5,605 nucleotides of DNA from an uncultured Hyphomonadaceae bacterium (GTDB lineage: Bacteria; Pseudomonadota; Alphaproteobacteria; Caulobacterales; Hyphomonadaceae), in contig CALLCD010000208.1 of assembly GCA_938049795.1 (NCBI GenBank), positions 1 to 5,605 of the forward strand, read 5' to 3'. Position 1 is the stretch's first letter. The number at the start of each line of letters is the position of its first letter. Both the position numbers and the translations under genes were made by a program. Below, piece by piece: positions 1 to 5,605 of this stretch. The notes under the pieces were generated by a model. That model did no database searches. It was not told the origin of the DNA and saw only the letters and a program-made list of their open reading frames with translations.

Positions 1-327
1 GTCCGCCGCGCTCAGGCCGCGACTGTCCGCCAAATGGGCAACCAGAGGCGCCGCACGACCGGCAAAAATGCGATCAACAAACCGCCCCGCCGCGCCGGTT
101 TTATAATCGGTTTCGCTGATCGCCGTGCGGTAAAGGTATCGCCGGCCATCGGGCTCAGTGGTCAAAGCCCCCTTCTCGACGAGGCGCGCCAGAAGCGTTT
201 TCACCGTCCGGTGGGTCCAGTCCTTCTCACCGGAGAGCTTGGCATGAACATCGGAGGCGGCCAGTCCATCCCCGCGCCACAGCACTTTCATGATCTCGAG
301 CTCGGCCCCACTAATCGTATCGCTCAT
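1..327 (-). CDS. BlaI/MecI/CopY-family transcriptional repressor, C-terminus cut by the window edge
   Basis: This is a winged-helix DNA-binding repressor of the BlaI/MecI family. In characterised members a dimer binds TACA/TGTA dyads and is removed by cleavage triggered by a membrane M56 peptidase sensor (BlaR1/MecR1). The reading frame is open from the ATG at 327 to base 1 and gives 109 residues, so only roughly the last 15-20 of the usual 120-130 are missing. Visible family signatures are the opening ISGAELEIMKVLW (residues 5-17), the recognition-helix region WTHRTVKTLLARLVEKGAL (37-55), the wing DGRRYLYR (60-67), and the dimerisation start FVDRIF with APLVAHLADS further on. The start is supported by AGGGAG (minus strand, 339-334) six bases before the ATG. 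Two operator-like dyads sit upstream, pointing to autoregulation. Homologues control beta-lactamase, copper or other stress genes, but the target here cannot be read from the window. A partner sensor peptidase may lie beyond base 1. The family call is firm; the regulated function is unknown. Confidence 0.92.
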   Translation of the reverse strand, partial: MSDTISGAELEIMKVLWRGDGLAASDVHAKLSGEKDWTHRTVKTLLARLVEKGALTTEPDGRRYLYRTAISETDYKTGAAGRFVDRIFAGRAAPLVAHLADSRGLSAAD

Positions 328-352
328 CGCGGACTCCCTGCACCTGGCGTTA

Positions 353-368
353 GACTACACGCGTAGTC
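353..368. promoter_or_regulatory. BlaI-type operator dyad, start-proximal copy
   Basis: The 16 bases GACTACACGCGTAGTC form an inverted repeat with perfect 6-bp arms (GACTAC/GTAGTC) around a 4-base centre. This fits the GACTACA...TGTAGTC type of site bound by BlaI/MecI repressors. It ends 25 bp before the ATG of the blaI-like gene, where binding would block transcription of that gene. Binding by this particular protein is inferred from site type and position. Confidence 0.75.
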
Positions 369-377
369 ATGACATAA

Positions 378-393
378 GACTACACCTGTGGTC
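378..393. promoter_or_regulatory. BlaI-type operator dyad, distal copy, overlapping a possible -35 element
   Basis: The 16 bases GACTACACCTGTGGTC repeat the proximal site, with arms GACTACA and TGTGGTC that differ from perfect symmetry at one position per arm. It keeps the TACA-CC-TGTG core and lies 25 bp from the proximal dyad, centre to centre. On the minus strand a TTGACC hexamer (395-390), a plausible -35 element for the blaI-like gene, overlaps one end of the dyad. I could not find a convincing -10 hexamer at 16-18 bp from it, so the exact promoter is unsettled. Confidence 0.68.
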
Positions 394-434
394 AACAGGA
401 GTTTTATGACTCTTTGGCAAGAAAAGGGGGCGCT

Positions 435-1256
435 TTAGTCCAGCACCCGCGAAATCTGCCAACCATGATGGAGAGGCCCCGCGCCTGCCCCAAACCCCGG
501 CGCGGCTTTGATCGCTTCGGTCAGCCAGTCCCGCGCGGCGCGAACCGCCGTCTCCATATCATCGCCATGACCAAGGCGGGTGGCAATCGCGCTCGCCAAT
601 GTGCAGCCGGTGCCATGCGTGCTCACCGTGTCGATGCGCGGGGCTTCGATAAAGTGTTCGCTATATTCCGTTTGCAGAACATCGGTCAGGATGTGGCCAT
701 CAATATGCCCGCCTTTGACAAGCGCTGCTTTCGCGCCCAGTTCAAGCAAAGCCTCGGCTGCGCGGCGTTGGCCATCAATTGTCTCGACCGCTTTACCGGT
801 CAGAATTTCCGCTTCAGGCGCATTGGGGGTAACGAGCGCCGCGTCGGTGATGAGGAGCGCGCGCAGCGTATCGACCGCACTTTCATCAATCAGGCGCGCA
901 CCAGAGGTTGCCACCATCACCGGATCAACAATACGCCGCACATCCAGCGCACGCTCGGCCAAAAGTTCCGCCAACGCCTCGATCAGCACGCGCGAACCAA
1001 GCATGCCGGTCTTGATCAGGTCTGCGCCAATATCATTGAGACACGCTTGCGCCTGCGCCAAAACGGCAGGCACCGGCACCGGCCAGACATCATGCACGCC
1101 AGTTGTGTCCTGCGCCGTAATCGCCGTGATCGCCGTCATGCCATAACCGCCAAGCGCGGTAACGGTTTTCAGATCCGCTTGCACGCCAGCCCCGCCGGAA
1201 CTGTCCGAGCCCGCAACAATCAGTATACGGGGGAGTTTCTCCGTCTCAGAGGCCAT
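435..1256 (-). CDS. thiD: Hydroxymethylpyrimidine/phosphomethylpyrimidine kinase ThiD
   Basis: ThiD is a cytoplasmic ribokinase-fold enzyme of thiamine synthesis. It phosphorylates 4-amino-5-hydroxymethyl-2-methylpyrimidine (HMP) and then HMP phosphate to the pyrophosphate that ThiE joins to the thiazole. From the ATG at 1256 the product is 273 residues, a normal length. Signatures, in order: AGSDSSGGAGVQADLK (15-30), TAQDTTGV (47-54), IKTGML (81-86), DPVM (111-114), LVTPNAPEAEIL (141-152), VKGGH (180-184), the anion-hole motif HGTGCTLASAIA (214-225) with the conserved Cys218, and GPLHHGW near the C-terminus. Start choice: the frame also has an ATG at 1265 and a TTG at 1274. I prefer 1256 because it gives the usual short leader, overlaps the upstream SDR stop by only 11 bp, and has a weak GGTGG a few bases upstream. 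It is the last gene of the lipoprotein-SDR-thiD cluster and is probably translationally coupled to the SDR. No TPP riboswitch or other thi gene is visible. No clear terminator follows it, so some transcription may reach the blaI-like gene. Confidence 0.95.
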   Translation of the reverse strand: MASETEKLPRILIVAGSDSSGGAGVQADLKTVTALGGYGMTAITAITAQDTTGVHDVWPVPVPAVLAQAQACLNDIGADLIKTGMLGSRVLIEALAELLAERALDVRRIVDPVMVATSGARLIDESAVDTLRALLITDAALVTPNAPEAEILTGKAVETIDGQRRAAEALLELGAKAALVKGGHIDGHILTDVLQTEYSEHFIEAPRIDTVSTHGTGCTLASAIATRLGHGDDMETAVRAARDWLTEAIKAAPGFGAGAGPLHHGWQISRVLD

Positions 1257-1992
1257 AACCACCATCGCACGCAAGCACTGCGCCCGTCATCGTTGCGCTG
1301 TCCGGCCCCAGCATAAACATGATCATACGGGCAATTTCATCCGGCTCAGCATAGCACCCAAGCGGAACACCCGACCCAAGCGCAGCCCATGCACCCGCTT
1401 CAGAGCCATGCTCGGCTTTTAGCGCATCAAAGAAAGCCTGGTCAGAAAACATCGGCGTTTTCACCCCGCCCGGCGCAATGGCGTTGACGCGGATTTTGCG
1501 CGGTGCAGCCTCAAGCGCAGCCACTTTGATAAGCTGGCAAAGCCCCACCTTCGATGCACCATAAGCGGCCGTCATCGGTGCTGCCTTGTGCGCCGTGGCA
1601 GAACTGACCGCCACAATGGACGCGCCATCACTGGCATGTCCGAGCGCGGTTTGCAGGCTGAGAAACGCGCCGTCGAGATTGGCCGACATAACCTGCCGCC
1701 AGTCCTCAAAACTCATATCCGCAATCAGGCCCGCCCACGAAATACCGGCAGCGATCACAGCACCTGCAAGCGGCAAGTCAATTTGAAATGCACTCCATGC
1801 AACAGGATCGGCCACATCCAGAACGGACCACGTCGCCGCACTTTTCGAGATACCCGCCACGGTCGCTTTCAAACCATCAGTGTTCTGATCAACTAGAAAC
1901 AAGTGCTCTGCGCCGCCCGTCTCCAGCGCCAATGCGGCGGCACGGCCAATGCCCGATCCTGCGCCGGTGACCAGATATGCCCCGCTTGTCAC
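1246..1992 (-). CDS. Short-chain dehydrogenase/reductase (classical SDR), NAD(H)-type
   Basis: This is a Rossmann-fold oxidoreductase of the classical SDR family, 248 residues long, with all catalytic residues recognisable. The cofactor loop is TGAGSGIG (9-16). An acidic residue, Asp35 in FLVDQN, ends the second strand and usually favours NAD(H) over NADP(H). Asp59-Val60 fits the adenine-binding position. The catalytic set is Asn105, Ser131 (in VSSAT), Tyr144 and Lys148 (YGASK). IRVNAIAPGGVKTPM (167-181) is the usual PG motif region, and the C-terminus TGAVLACDGGYGL (236-248) is typical of the family. One departure is AAG (81-83) in place of the common NNAG/NAG motif. Translation starts at a GTG (1992-1990) two bases after the lipoprotein stop, which suggests coupling; the upstream Shine-Dalgarno sequence is weak. 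The end overlaps thiD. The substrate cannot be assigned: the family covers sugars, steroids, acyl chains and many alcohols. Linkage to thiD is not enough to claim a thiamine role. Confidence 0.92.
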   Translation of the reverse strand: MTSGAYLVTGAGSGIGRAAALALETGGAEHLFLVDQNTDGLKATVAGISKSAATWSVLDVADPVAWSAFQIDLPLAGAVIAAGISWAGLIADMSFEDWRQVMSANLDGAFLSLQTALGHASDGASIVAVSSATAHKAAPMTAAYGASKVGLCQLIKVAALEAAPRKIRVNAIAPGGVKTPMFSDQAFFDALKAEHGSEAGAWAALGSGVPLGCYAEPDEIARMIMFMLGPDSATMTGAVLACDGGYGL

Positions 1993-1994
1993 TA

Positions 1995-2576
1995 TTACTC
2001 AAACCCCCACGGCGCAGGCGGAGCCTCAACCGGCGCGCTTGTGTCAAATGCCACGCGGAAATGCCGGTTCTCGCGGCGCAGCTCATAGGCAAACTCCCCC
2101 GCGCTCACCTCGACCGACCAGACATTTGTCACCGATGCAGTCAGCCCCTCGCGCTCGAACAGGGCGATGGAAAAATCATCAACCGGAAAGTTCTGGCGCG
2201 TGGCCGTGCCCTCGCCGGGCGTATCACCGCCATATTGGGTGACCGCATCCTCGCTGCCATCTTCGTGACGATGGTCATGTTTCAGGCGCAGTCCGGTGTC
2301 CTGTTTGGTGATCACCCATGTCCGCGAACGGTCATCGCCGACATGGAACGGAATGCGGATCTCGCGATCGCTACATTCGCGCACATGCATCACCATATCC
2401 TGCTGGGCAAAGTCCGCATCCGCCTCATCCGTGCTGACAAGGCGGCCATTGAAGGCTTGCCCACAAAGCGCGCTGAGCGAGGTAAAAAAGGCATCCTGCG
2501 GCGTCGGGCCAGAGGGGCTAGGCGCAGAACAGGCGGCAAGCGCGAAGACGGGAAGGCATAAAGCGATATGTTTCAT
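1995..2576 (-). CDS. Predicted small lipoprotein of unknown function
   Basis: The product has 193 residues and begins with a lipoprotein signal peptide: MKH, a hydrophobic stretch (4-15), and a lipobox LAAC with the acylated Cys at 16. The next residue is Ser, not Asp, which by the usual sorting rule favours the outer membrane. A Ser/Pro-rich linker (17-27) leads into a soluble domain. Notable features are two further cysteines, Cys38 and Cys68, that could form a periplasmic disulfide, and a histidine/acid cluster KHDHRHEDGSED (99-110) followed by YGGDTPGEG. I do not recognise an enzyme motif and assign no function. It is the first gene of a three-gene cluster, with its stop two bases before the SDR start. 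On the minus strand a CATAAT hexamer (2598-2593) could be a -10 element, but no good -35 and no clear Shine-Dalgarno sequence accompany it. The start is supported because it places the signal peptide exactly at the N-terminus. Confidence 0.86.
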   Translation of the reverse strand: MKHIALCLPVFALAACSAPSPSGPTPQDAFFTSLSALCGQAFNGRLVSTDEADADFAQQDMVMHVRECSDREIRIPFHVGDDRSRTWVITKQDTGLRLKHDHRHEDGSEDAVTQYGGDTPGEGTATRQNFPVDDFSIALFEREGLTASVTNVWSVEVSAGEFAYELRRENRHFRVAFDTSAPVEAPPAPWGFE

Positions 2577-2654
2577 AACCGAGACTTAGCCCATTATGCG
2601 GCCATGGTCATCCCGCCCATAAAATATGCGCCGGAACATTTGCCCCCTCGCCCC

Positions 2655-2692
2655 AAAAGCAAACCGCCCGATCTCGACAAAAGACCGGGCGG
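2655..2692 (-). terminator. Rho-independent terminator of ftsH
   Basis: Read on the minus strand, the RNA forms an 11-bp stem: CCGCCCGGUCU (2692-2682) pairs with AGAUCGGGCGG (2674-2664) around a 7-base loop. A U-rich tail follows (UUUGCUUUU, 2663-2655). One pair is G-U on this strand but would be an A-C mismatch in a plus-strand transcript, so the hairpin is stronger leftward. It begins 24 bases after the ftsH stop and separates ftsH from the lipoprotein gene. Confidence 0.85.
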
Positions 2693-2716
2693 ATATGATT
2701 TACGCGGGTTAGGCGC

Positions 2717-4630
2717 TTAGGCCGGGCTAGGCTCGCCCGCGCCGCCAAGTCCACCCTTGGGTTTTGGCTTACGCTTGCCGATCACCGGCACCGCAGAGCC
2801 GGGGCCATTGTCTCCGCCATCCGTATCAGGACGATCAATCTGCCCACCCGCTATCAGCGTGTTGATCTCGTCGCCGGTCAGGGTTTCATATTCGAGCAGG
2901 CCCTCGGCAATTGCGCTCCACTGATCCCGGAACTCGGTCAGGATATGCATGGCGGTATCCATGCCTTCCTGCACCAGTCCTTTGACTTCGGACTCGATCA
3001 CTTGCGAGGTTTCCTCGGAAACATGCGCCTGACCCATTTGCTGGCCAAGGAAGGAATTGTTCGGGCTTTCCGAATAATCGACAAAGCCAACCTTCTCCGA
3101 ATAACCCCATTTGGTGACCATAGCGCGGGCCAGCTTGGTCGCCTGCTGGATGTCGGATGAGGCACCGGCGGTGACGTTTTCCTTGCCGAACTTGACCTCT
3201 TCCGCCGCGCGGCCACCCATAAGGATAGCAAGGCGGGAGGTCATCTGGACCTTGGACATGGAGTATTTATCGTCCTCAGGAAGCTGCATCACCATGCCGA
3301 GCGCCCGTCCGCGCGGAATAATGGTCGCTTTGTGAACGGGGTCTGCGGCGGGCGTTTTCAGCGCAACAATCGCGTGGCCCGCTTCGTGCCAGGCCGTCAG
3401 CGCCTTTTCGTCCTCGGACATCACCATAGAGCGACGCTCTGGCCCCATCAGAACCTTGTCTTTGGCATCCTCGAACTCGACCATAGCCACAGCCCGTTTG
3501 CCGCGACGAGCCGCAAGCAGAGCCGCCTCATTGACGAGATTGGCGAGATCCGCACCAGAGAAGCCCGGTGTTCCGCGCGCGATGACTTTCGGATTCACAT
3601 CCGTTGCCGTCGGCACATTACGCATATGCACAAGCAGGATTTTCTCGCGGCCCATCACATCCGGATTGCCAACCGTGACCTGCCGGTCAAACCGGCCAGG
3701 GCGCAGCAAAGCCGGATCGAGCACGTCAGGCCGGTTGGTGGCTGCGATCAGGATAATGCCTTCATTGGTCTCAAACCCGTCCATTTCGACGAGCAACTGG
3801 TTGAGCGTCTGTTCGCGCTCATCATTGCCGCCGCCAAGACCTGCCCCGCGCGACCGACCGACCGCGTCAATCTCGTCAATAAAGATGATACATGGCGCGT
3901 TCTGCTTGGCTTTTTCAAACATGTCGCGGACACGGCTTGCACCGACGCCAACAAACATCTCGACAAAATCCGAGCCTGAAATCGTAAAGAACGGCACATT
4001 CGCCTCACCGGCCACCGCGCGCGCGATCAGCGTTTTACCCGTTCCTGGCGGGCCAACGAGCAGCGCGCCTTTGGGGATCTTACCGCCCAAACGCTGGAAT
4101 TTTGAGGGGTCTTGCAGAAACTCGACCACTTCTTGCAATTCTTCCTTGGCCTCATCCACGCCCGCAACATCGGCGAACGTGACGCGGCCGTGCTTGTCGG
4201 TCAACAATCGGGCACGGGATTTGCCGAAATTCATCGCCCCGCGCCCCCCGCCACCGGCGCTTTGGCGGTATTGCATATAGAGCAAAAAGCCGATCATGCC
4301 GAAAAAGAGCAGCATCATGACAAAACCGAAATTGAACCCGCTCGAGGCTGGTTTAACATCGACATCCACACCCTTCTCGGCCAGATAAGCGGCAAACTCG
4401 AAATCGGTTTCAAGCACTTTGGCAAAAAACTTGGTGCCATCGCTCGTTTCGCCCACCACACGGTCATTCTCGACAGTGGCTTTGACAATCGAACCATTCG
4501 CCGCGCCCTCACGGACCTTCGAATAGCTCCACTCTTCAATATTTTGCGTACTATTGGCTTGCAGCGCCATCATAAAAGCGATCGCAACCGCAACAATGAT
4601 CGCATAAACTGACAGATTTCGAATATTCAT
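2717..4630 (-). CDS. ftsH: ATP-dependent zinc metalloprotease FtsH
   Basis: FtsH is a hexameric, inner-membrane-anchored AAA+ protease that extracts and degrades unassembled or damaged membrane proteins and some soluble regulators such as sigma-32 and LpxC in E. coli. The 637-residue product is full length. Order of parts: transmembrane helix 1 (about 7-24), a periplasmic domain (about 25-100), transmembrane helix 2 (about 101-119), a Gly-rich linker (125-131), then the AAA+ module. That module has Walker A GPPGTGKT (193-200), pore loop MFVG (225-228), Walker B IIFIDEID (248-255), and the second region of homology ending LLRPGRFDR, with arginine fingers Arg310 and Arg313. The protease domain has the zinc site HEAGH (415-419) and a third ligand Asp493 in SSDIQQAT. 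A low-complexity Lys/Gly/Pro tail (about 618-637) closes it. The ATG start has AGGA six bases upstream (4640-4637). It lies 81 bp after tilS, an order common in proteobacteria, and ends before a strong terminator. No missing catalytic residue is seen. Confidence 0.98.
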   Translation of the reverse strand: MNIRNLSVYAIIVAVAIAFMMALQANSTQNIEEWSYSKVREGAANGSIVKATVENDRVVGETSDGTKFFAKVLETDFEFAAYLAEKGVDVDVKPASSGFNFGFVMMLLFFGMIGFLLYMQYRQSAGGGGRGAMNFGKSRARLLTDKHGRVTFADVAGVDEAKEELQEVVEFLQDPSKFQRLGGKIPKGALLVGPPGTGKTLIARAVAGEANVPFFTISGSDFVEMFVGVGASRVRDMFEKAKQNAPCIIFIDEIDAVGRSRGAGLGGGNDEREQTLNQLLVEMDGFETNEGIILIAATNRPDVLDPALLRPGRFDRQVTVGNPDVMGREKILLVHMRNVPTATDVNPKVIARGTPGFSGADLANLVNEAALLAARRGKRAVAMVEFEDAKDKVLMGPERRSMVMSEDEKALTAWHEAGHAIVALKTPAADPVHKATIIPRGRALGMVMQLPEDDKYSMSKVQMTSRLAILMGGRAAEEVKFGKENVTAGASSDIQQATKLARAMVTKWGYSEKVGFVDYSESPNNSFLGQQMGQAHVSEETSQVIESEVKGLVQEGMDTAMHILTEFRDQWSAIAEGLLEYETLTGDEINTLIAGGQIDRPDTDGGDNGPGSAVPVIGKRKPKPKGGLGGAGEPSPA

Positions 4631-4636
4631 TGTCTA

Positions 4637-4697
4637 TCCTGACATAACCACTTAACGGACCTTGCTTTATATAAGACCCGCTCGCCCGAATACGAGC
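4637..4697 (-). promoter_or_regulatory. ftsH leader: ribosome binding site and possible promoter
   Basis: In the 81-bp tilS-ftsH gap, the minus strand carries AGGA (4640-4637) at a six-base distance from the ftsH ATG, a good Shine-Dalgarno sequence. About 30-45 bases upstream is the self-complementary AT-rich element TTATATAA (4674-4667), which could be a -10 region. I see no clear sigma-70 or sigma-32 -35 partner at normal spacing. A short inverted repeat, GCTCG/CGAGC around 8 bases (4697-4680), lies just before it and lacks a U-tract, so it is not a convincing tilS terminator. The ribosome binding site is well supported; the promoter is tentative. Confidence 0.4.
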
Positions 4698-4711
4698 TTC
4701 ATGAACACTGT

Positions 4712-5605
4712 TTAACACGCGAAGACGCAATTTTCATGCCCTAACATGCCTTTTACGCCATCCAGACGCTCGCCGACAAGGCACCTGACCAATATATGCG
4801 CGCTTTCGAACATCGGAAATCCAGAACGCGCCAGGGCCGAAACCTCAATTCTGCCCACCTCCCGCATCCAGTCAGAGGCAGATTCTGGACCCATCACGAT
4901 CTCGAACCGGCCATCCCAGATGATCGGACCGGACTTTGGTCCCAACATGTTCAGATCAGGCAGCGGCGGAACCTGCCCCGGATCACGGGCAATATGGACA
5001 CAGCCCCCCCGAGGCGCCAGCCATGCCCCGCCAAGCGTGCGGCTGCGCCAACCCTTATGATCCTTGAGAATGTCACGGGCAAGCTCGAGCCTGCTTGAGC
5101 GTGCGGCAGGCCGGTCAGATCCACTTGCCGCCAGCAAAAGATGGCTGAGCCCTTCAGCAAACGTCTCCGCATCCAGCCTGTCCGGATCACACACAATCAC
5201 CCCATCCCCGCGCGCTTCGACATGCGCACCAAGCCATGCAGCAAGGTTCGCGTCCCGTTCCTGACGCTCGGCGAGGGCTGTGCCGTAGAGTTGGCCCAGC
5301 TCGCGAACCAGCCCATCAGCCCCCTCCCCGGCCAGCGCTCTGCGGACACGCACACGCTCGAAATCCGTGTTCTCATTCGAAGGGTCATCACTCCAGCCGA
5401 CAGAGGCTCCGGTGAGAAAATCCCGCAGATCAGCGCGTCGATGGCCAAGCAGCGGCCGGACCACAGACACACCCCGCCCCTCCGGCCAGACCGGCGAGAC
5501 GGCAAAAGCACGCATACCCGCAAGCCCCGTATCGCCGCGCTCACACCGCATCTTAATGGTCTCATATTGATCGTCGAGCGTATGCCCAAACAGGAGATGA
5601 CTGCC
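4712..5605 (-). CDS. tilS: tRNA(Ile)-lysidine synthase TilS, N-terminus cut by the window edge
   Basis: TilS is a cytoplasmic PP-loop ATPase that adenylates C34 of the CAU-anticodon isoleucine tRNA and replaces it with lysidine, so that the tRNA reads AUA as Ile. The frame is open from base 5605 to the TAA at 4714-4712 and gives 297 residues. An ATG at 5551 is internal: the 18 codons before it encode conserved sequence, GHTLDDQYETI (visible residues 7-17), the second PP-loop-enzyme motif. RGDTGLAGM (23-31) and RPLLGHRRADLRDFL (50-64) follow, then DDPSNENTDFERVRVR (73-88), the typical TilS match to DPSNxxxxxxRxRxR. The first motif (SGGxDS) must lie beyond the right edge. The C-terminal part (about 190-297) includes TLGGAWLAPRGG, consistent with the C-terminal region of alphaproteobacterial TilS. 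Small differences from the consensus are Tyr in DDQYET, where Ala is usual, and a slightly shortened RGSGxxGL segment. Position directly upstream of ftsH supports the call. Confidence 0.94.
   Translation of the reverse strand, partial: GSHLLFGHTLDDQYETIKMRCERGDTGLAGMRAFAVSPVWPEGRGVSVVRPLLGHRRADLRDFLTGASVGWSDDPSNENTDFERVRVRRALAGEGADGLVRELGQLYGTALAERQERDANLAAWLGAHVEARGDGVIVCDPDRLDAETFAEGLSHLLLAASGSDRPAARSSRLELARDILKDHKGWRSRTLGGAWLAPRGGCVHIARDPGQVPPLPDLNMLGPKSGPIIWDGRFEIVMGPESASDWMREVGRIEVSALARSGFPMFESAHILVRCLVGERLDGVKGMLGHENCVFAC

Noticed and set aside
385..399. Hairpin CCTGT-GGTCA-ACAGG as a possible thiD terminator
   Set aside because: The stem is only 5 bp, and on the minus strand it is not followed by a U-tract. 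It is better explained as part of the distal operator and -35 region.
414..1316. A 300-codon open frame on the plus strand opposite thiD
   Set aside because: It is antisense to a gene with a full set of ThiD motifs. Its product is rich in Arg/His/Asn with no recognisable domain, as expected of a GC-rich shadow frame.
1977..2561. A 194-codon plus-strand open frame opposite the lipoprotein gene
   Set aside because: The minus-strand frame has a proper lipoprotein signal peptide and sits in a packed cluster; the plus-strand product has no signal or domain and is Arg-rich at its end.
2577..2716. TPP riboswitch or other structured RNA ahead of the lipoprotein-SDR-thiD cluster
   Set aside because: The interval holds the ftsH terminator and a weak -10-like CATAAT, but I see none of the conserved THI-element core (such as CUGAGA).
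3332..4280. Long plus-strand open frames (215 and 274 codons) opposite ftsH
   Set aside because: They lie over the AAA+ and protease coding sequence of ftsH, show low-complexity Ser/Arg/Pro composition, and have no motif or ribosome binding site.
4680..4697. GCTCG/CGAGC inverted repeat as a tilS terminator
   Set aside because: The stem is only 5 bp with an 8-base loop, and no run of U follows on the minus strand; tilS and ftsH may be co-transcribed.
1..5605. Mobile element, CRISPR array, toxin-antitoxin or phage-defence system
   Set aside because: No transposase, integrase, terminal inverted repeats, regular direct repeats or defence-type domains are visible; all six genes are explained by housekeeping, regulatory or single-gene families.

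Overview
The window looks like a piece of an alphaproteobacterial chromosome. The evidence is the adjacent tilS-ftsH pair, an FtsH with a Gly/Pro/Lys-rich tail, and moderately high GC throughout. The order Hyphomonadales/Maricaulales is a guess from the general look of the proteins; no rRNA or other strong marker is present. All six genes lie on the minus strand, so transcription runs from the right end of the window to the left. Two genes are cut by the window edges: tilS lacks its N-terminus on the right, and a blaI-like repressor gene lacks its C-terminus on the left.

From right to left, the first block is 5605-2717. It holds tilS (tRNA-Ile lysidine synthase) followed, after an 81-bp gap, by ftsH (membrane AAA+ zinc protease). 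The gap has a good ribosome binding site for ftsH and an AT-rich TTATATAA element that may be a promoter. A strong G+C-rich hairpin with a U-rich tail at 2692-2655 closes the block. The second block, 2576-435, is a tightly packed three-gene cluster: a small predicted lipoprotein of unknown function, a short-chain dehydrogenase/reductase (SDR) beginning 2 nt after the lipoprotein stop, and thiD (HMP/HMP-P kinase), whose start overlaps the SDR stop. The third block is a BlaI/MecI-family repressor gene starting at 327. It is preceded by two tandem dyads of the GACTACA-type expected for BlaI operators, so it is very probably autoregulated.

Functionally the window is mostly housekeeping: tRNA modification, membrane protein quality control, and thiamine pyrimidine phosphorylation or salvage. 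The less explained parts are the lipoprotein-SDR-thiD cluster and the BlaI regulon, whose targets lie outside the window. I found no mobile element, CRISPR array, rRNA or tRNA gene, and no convincing candidate for a new multi-gene system. No stretch longer than about 140 bp lacks a gene.
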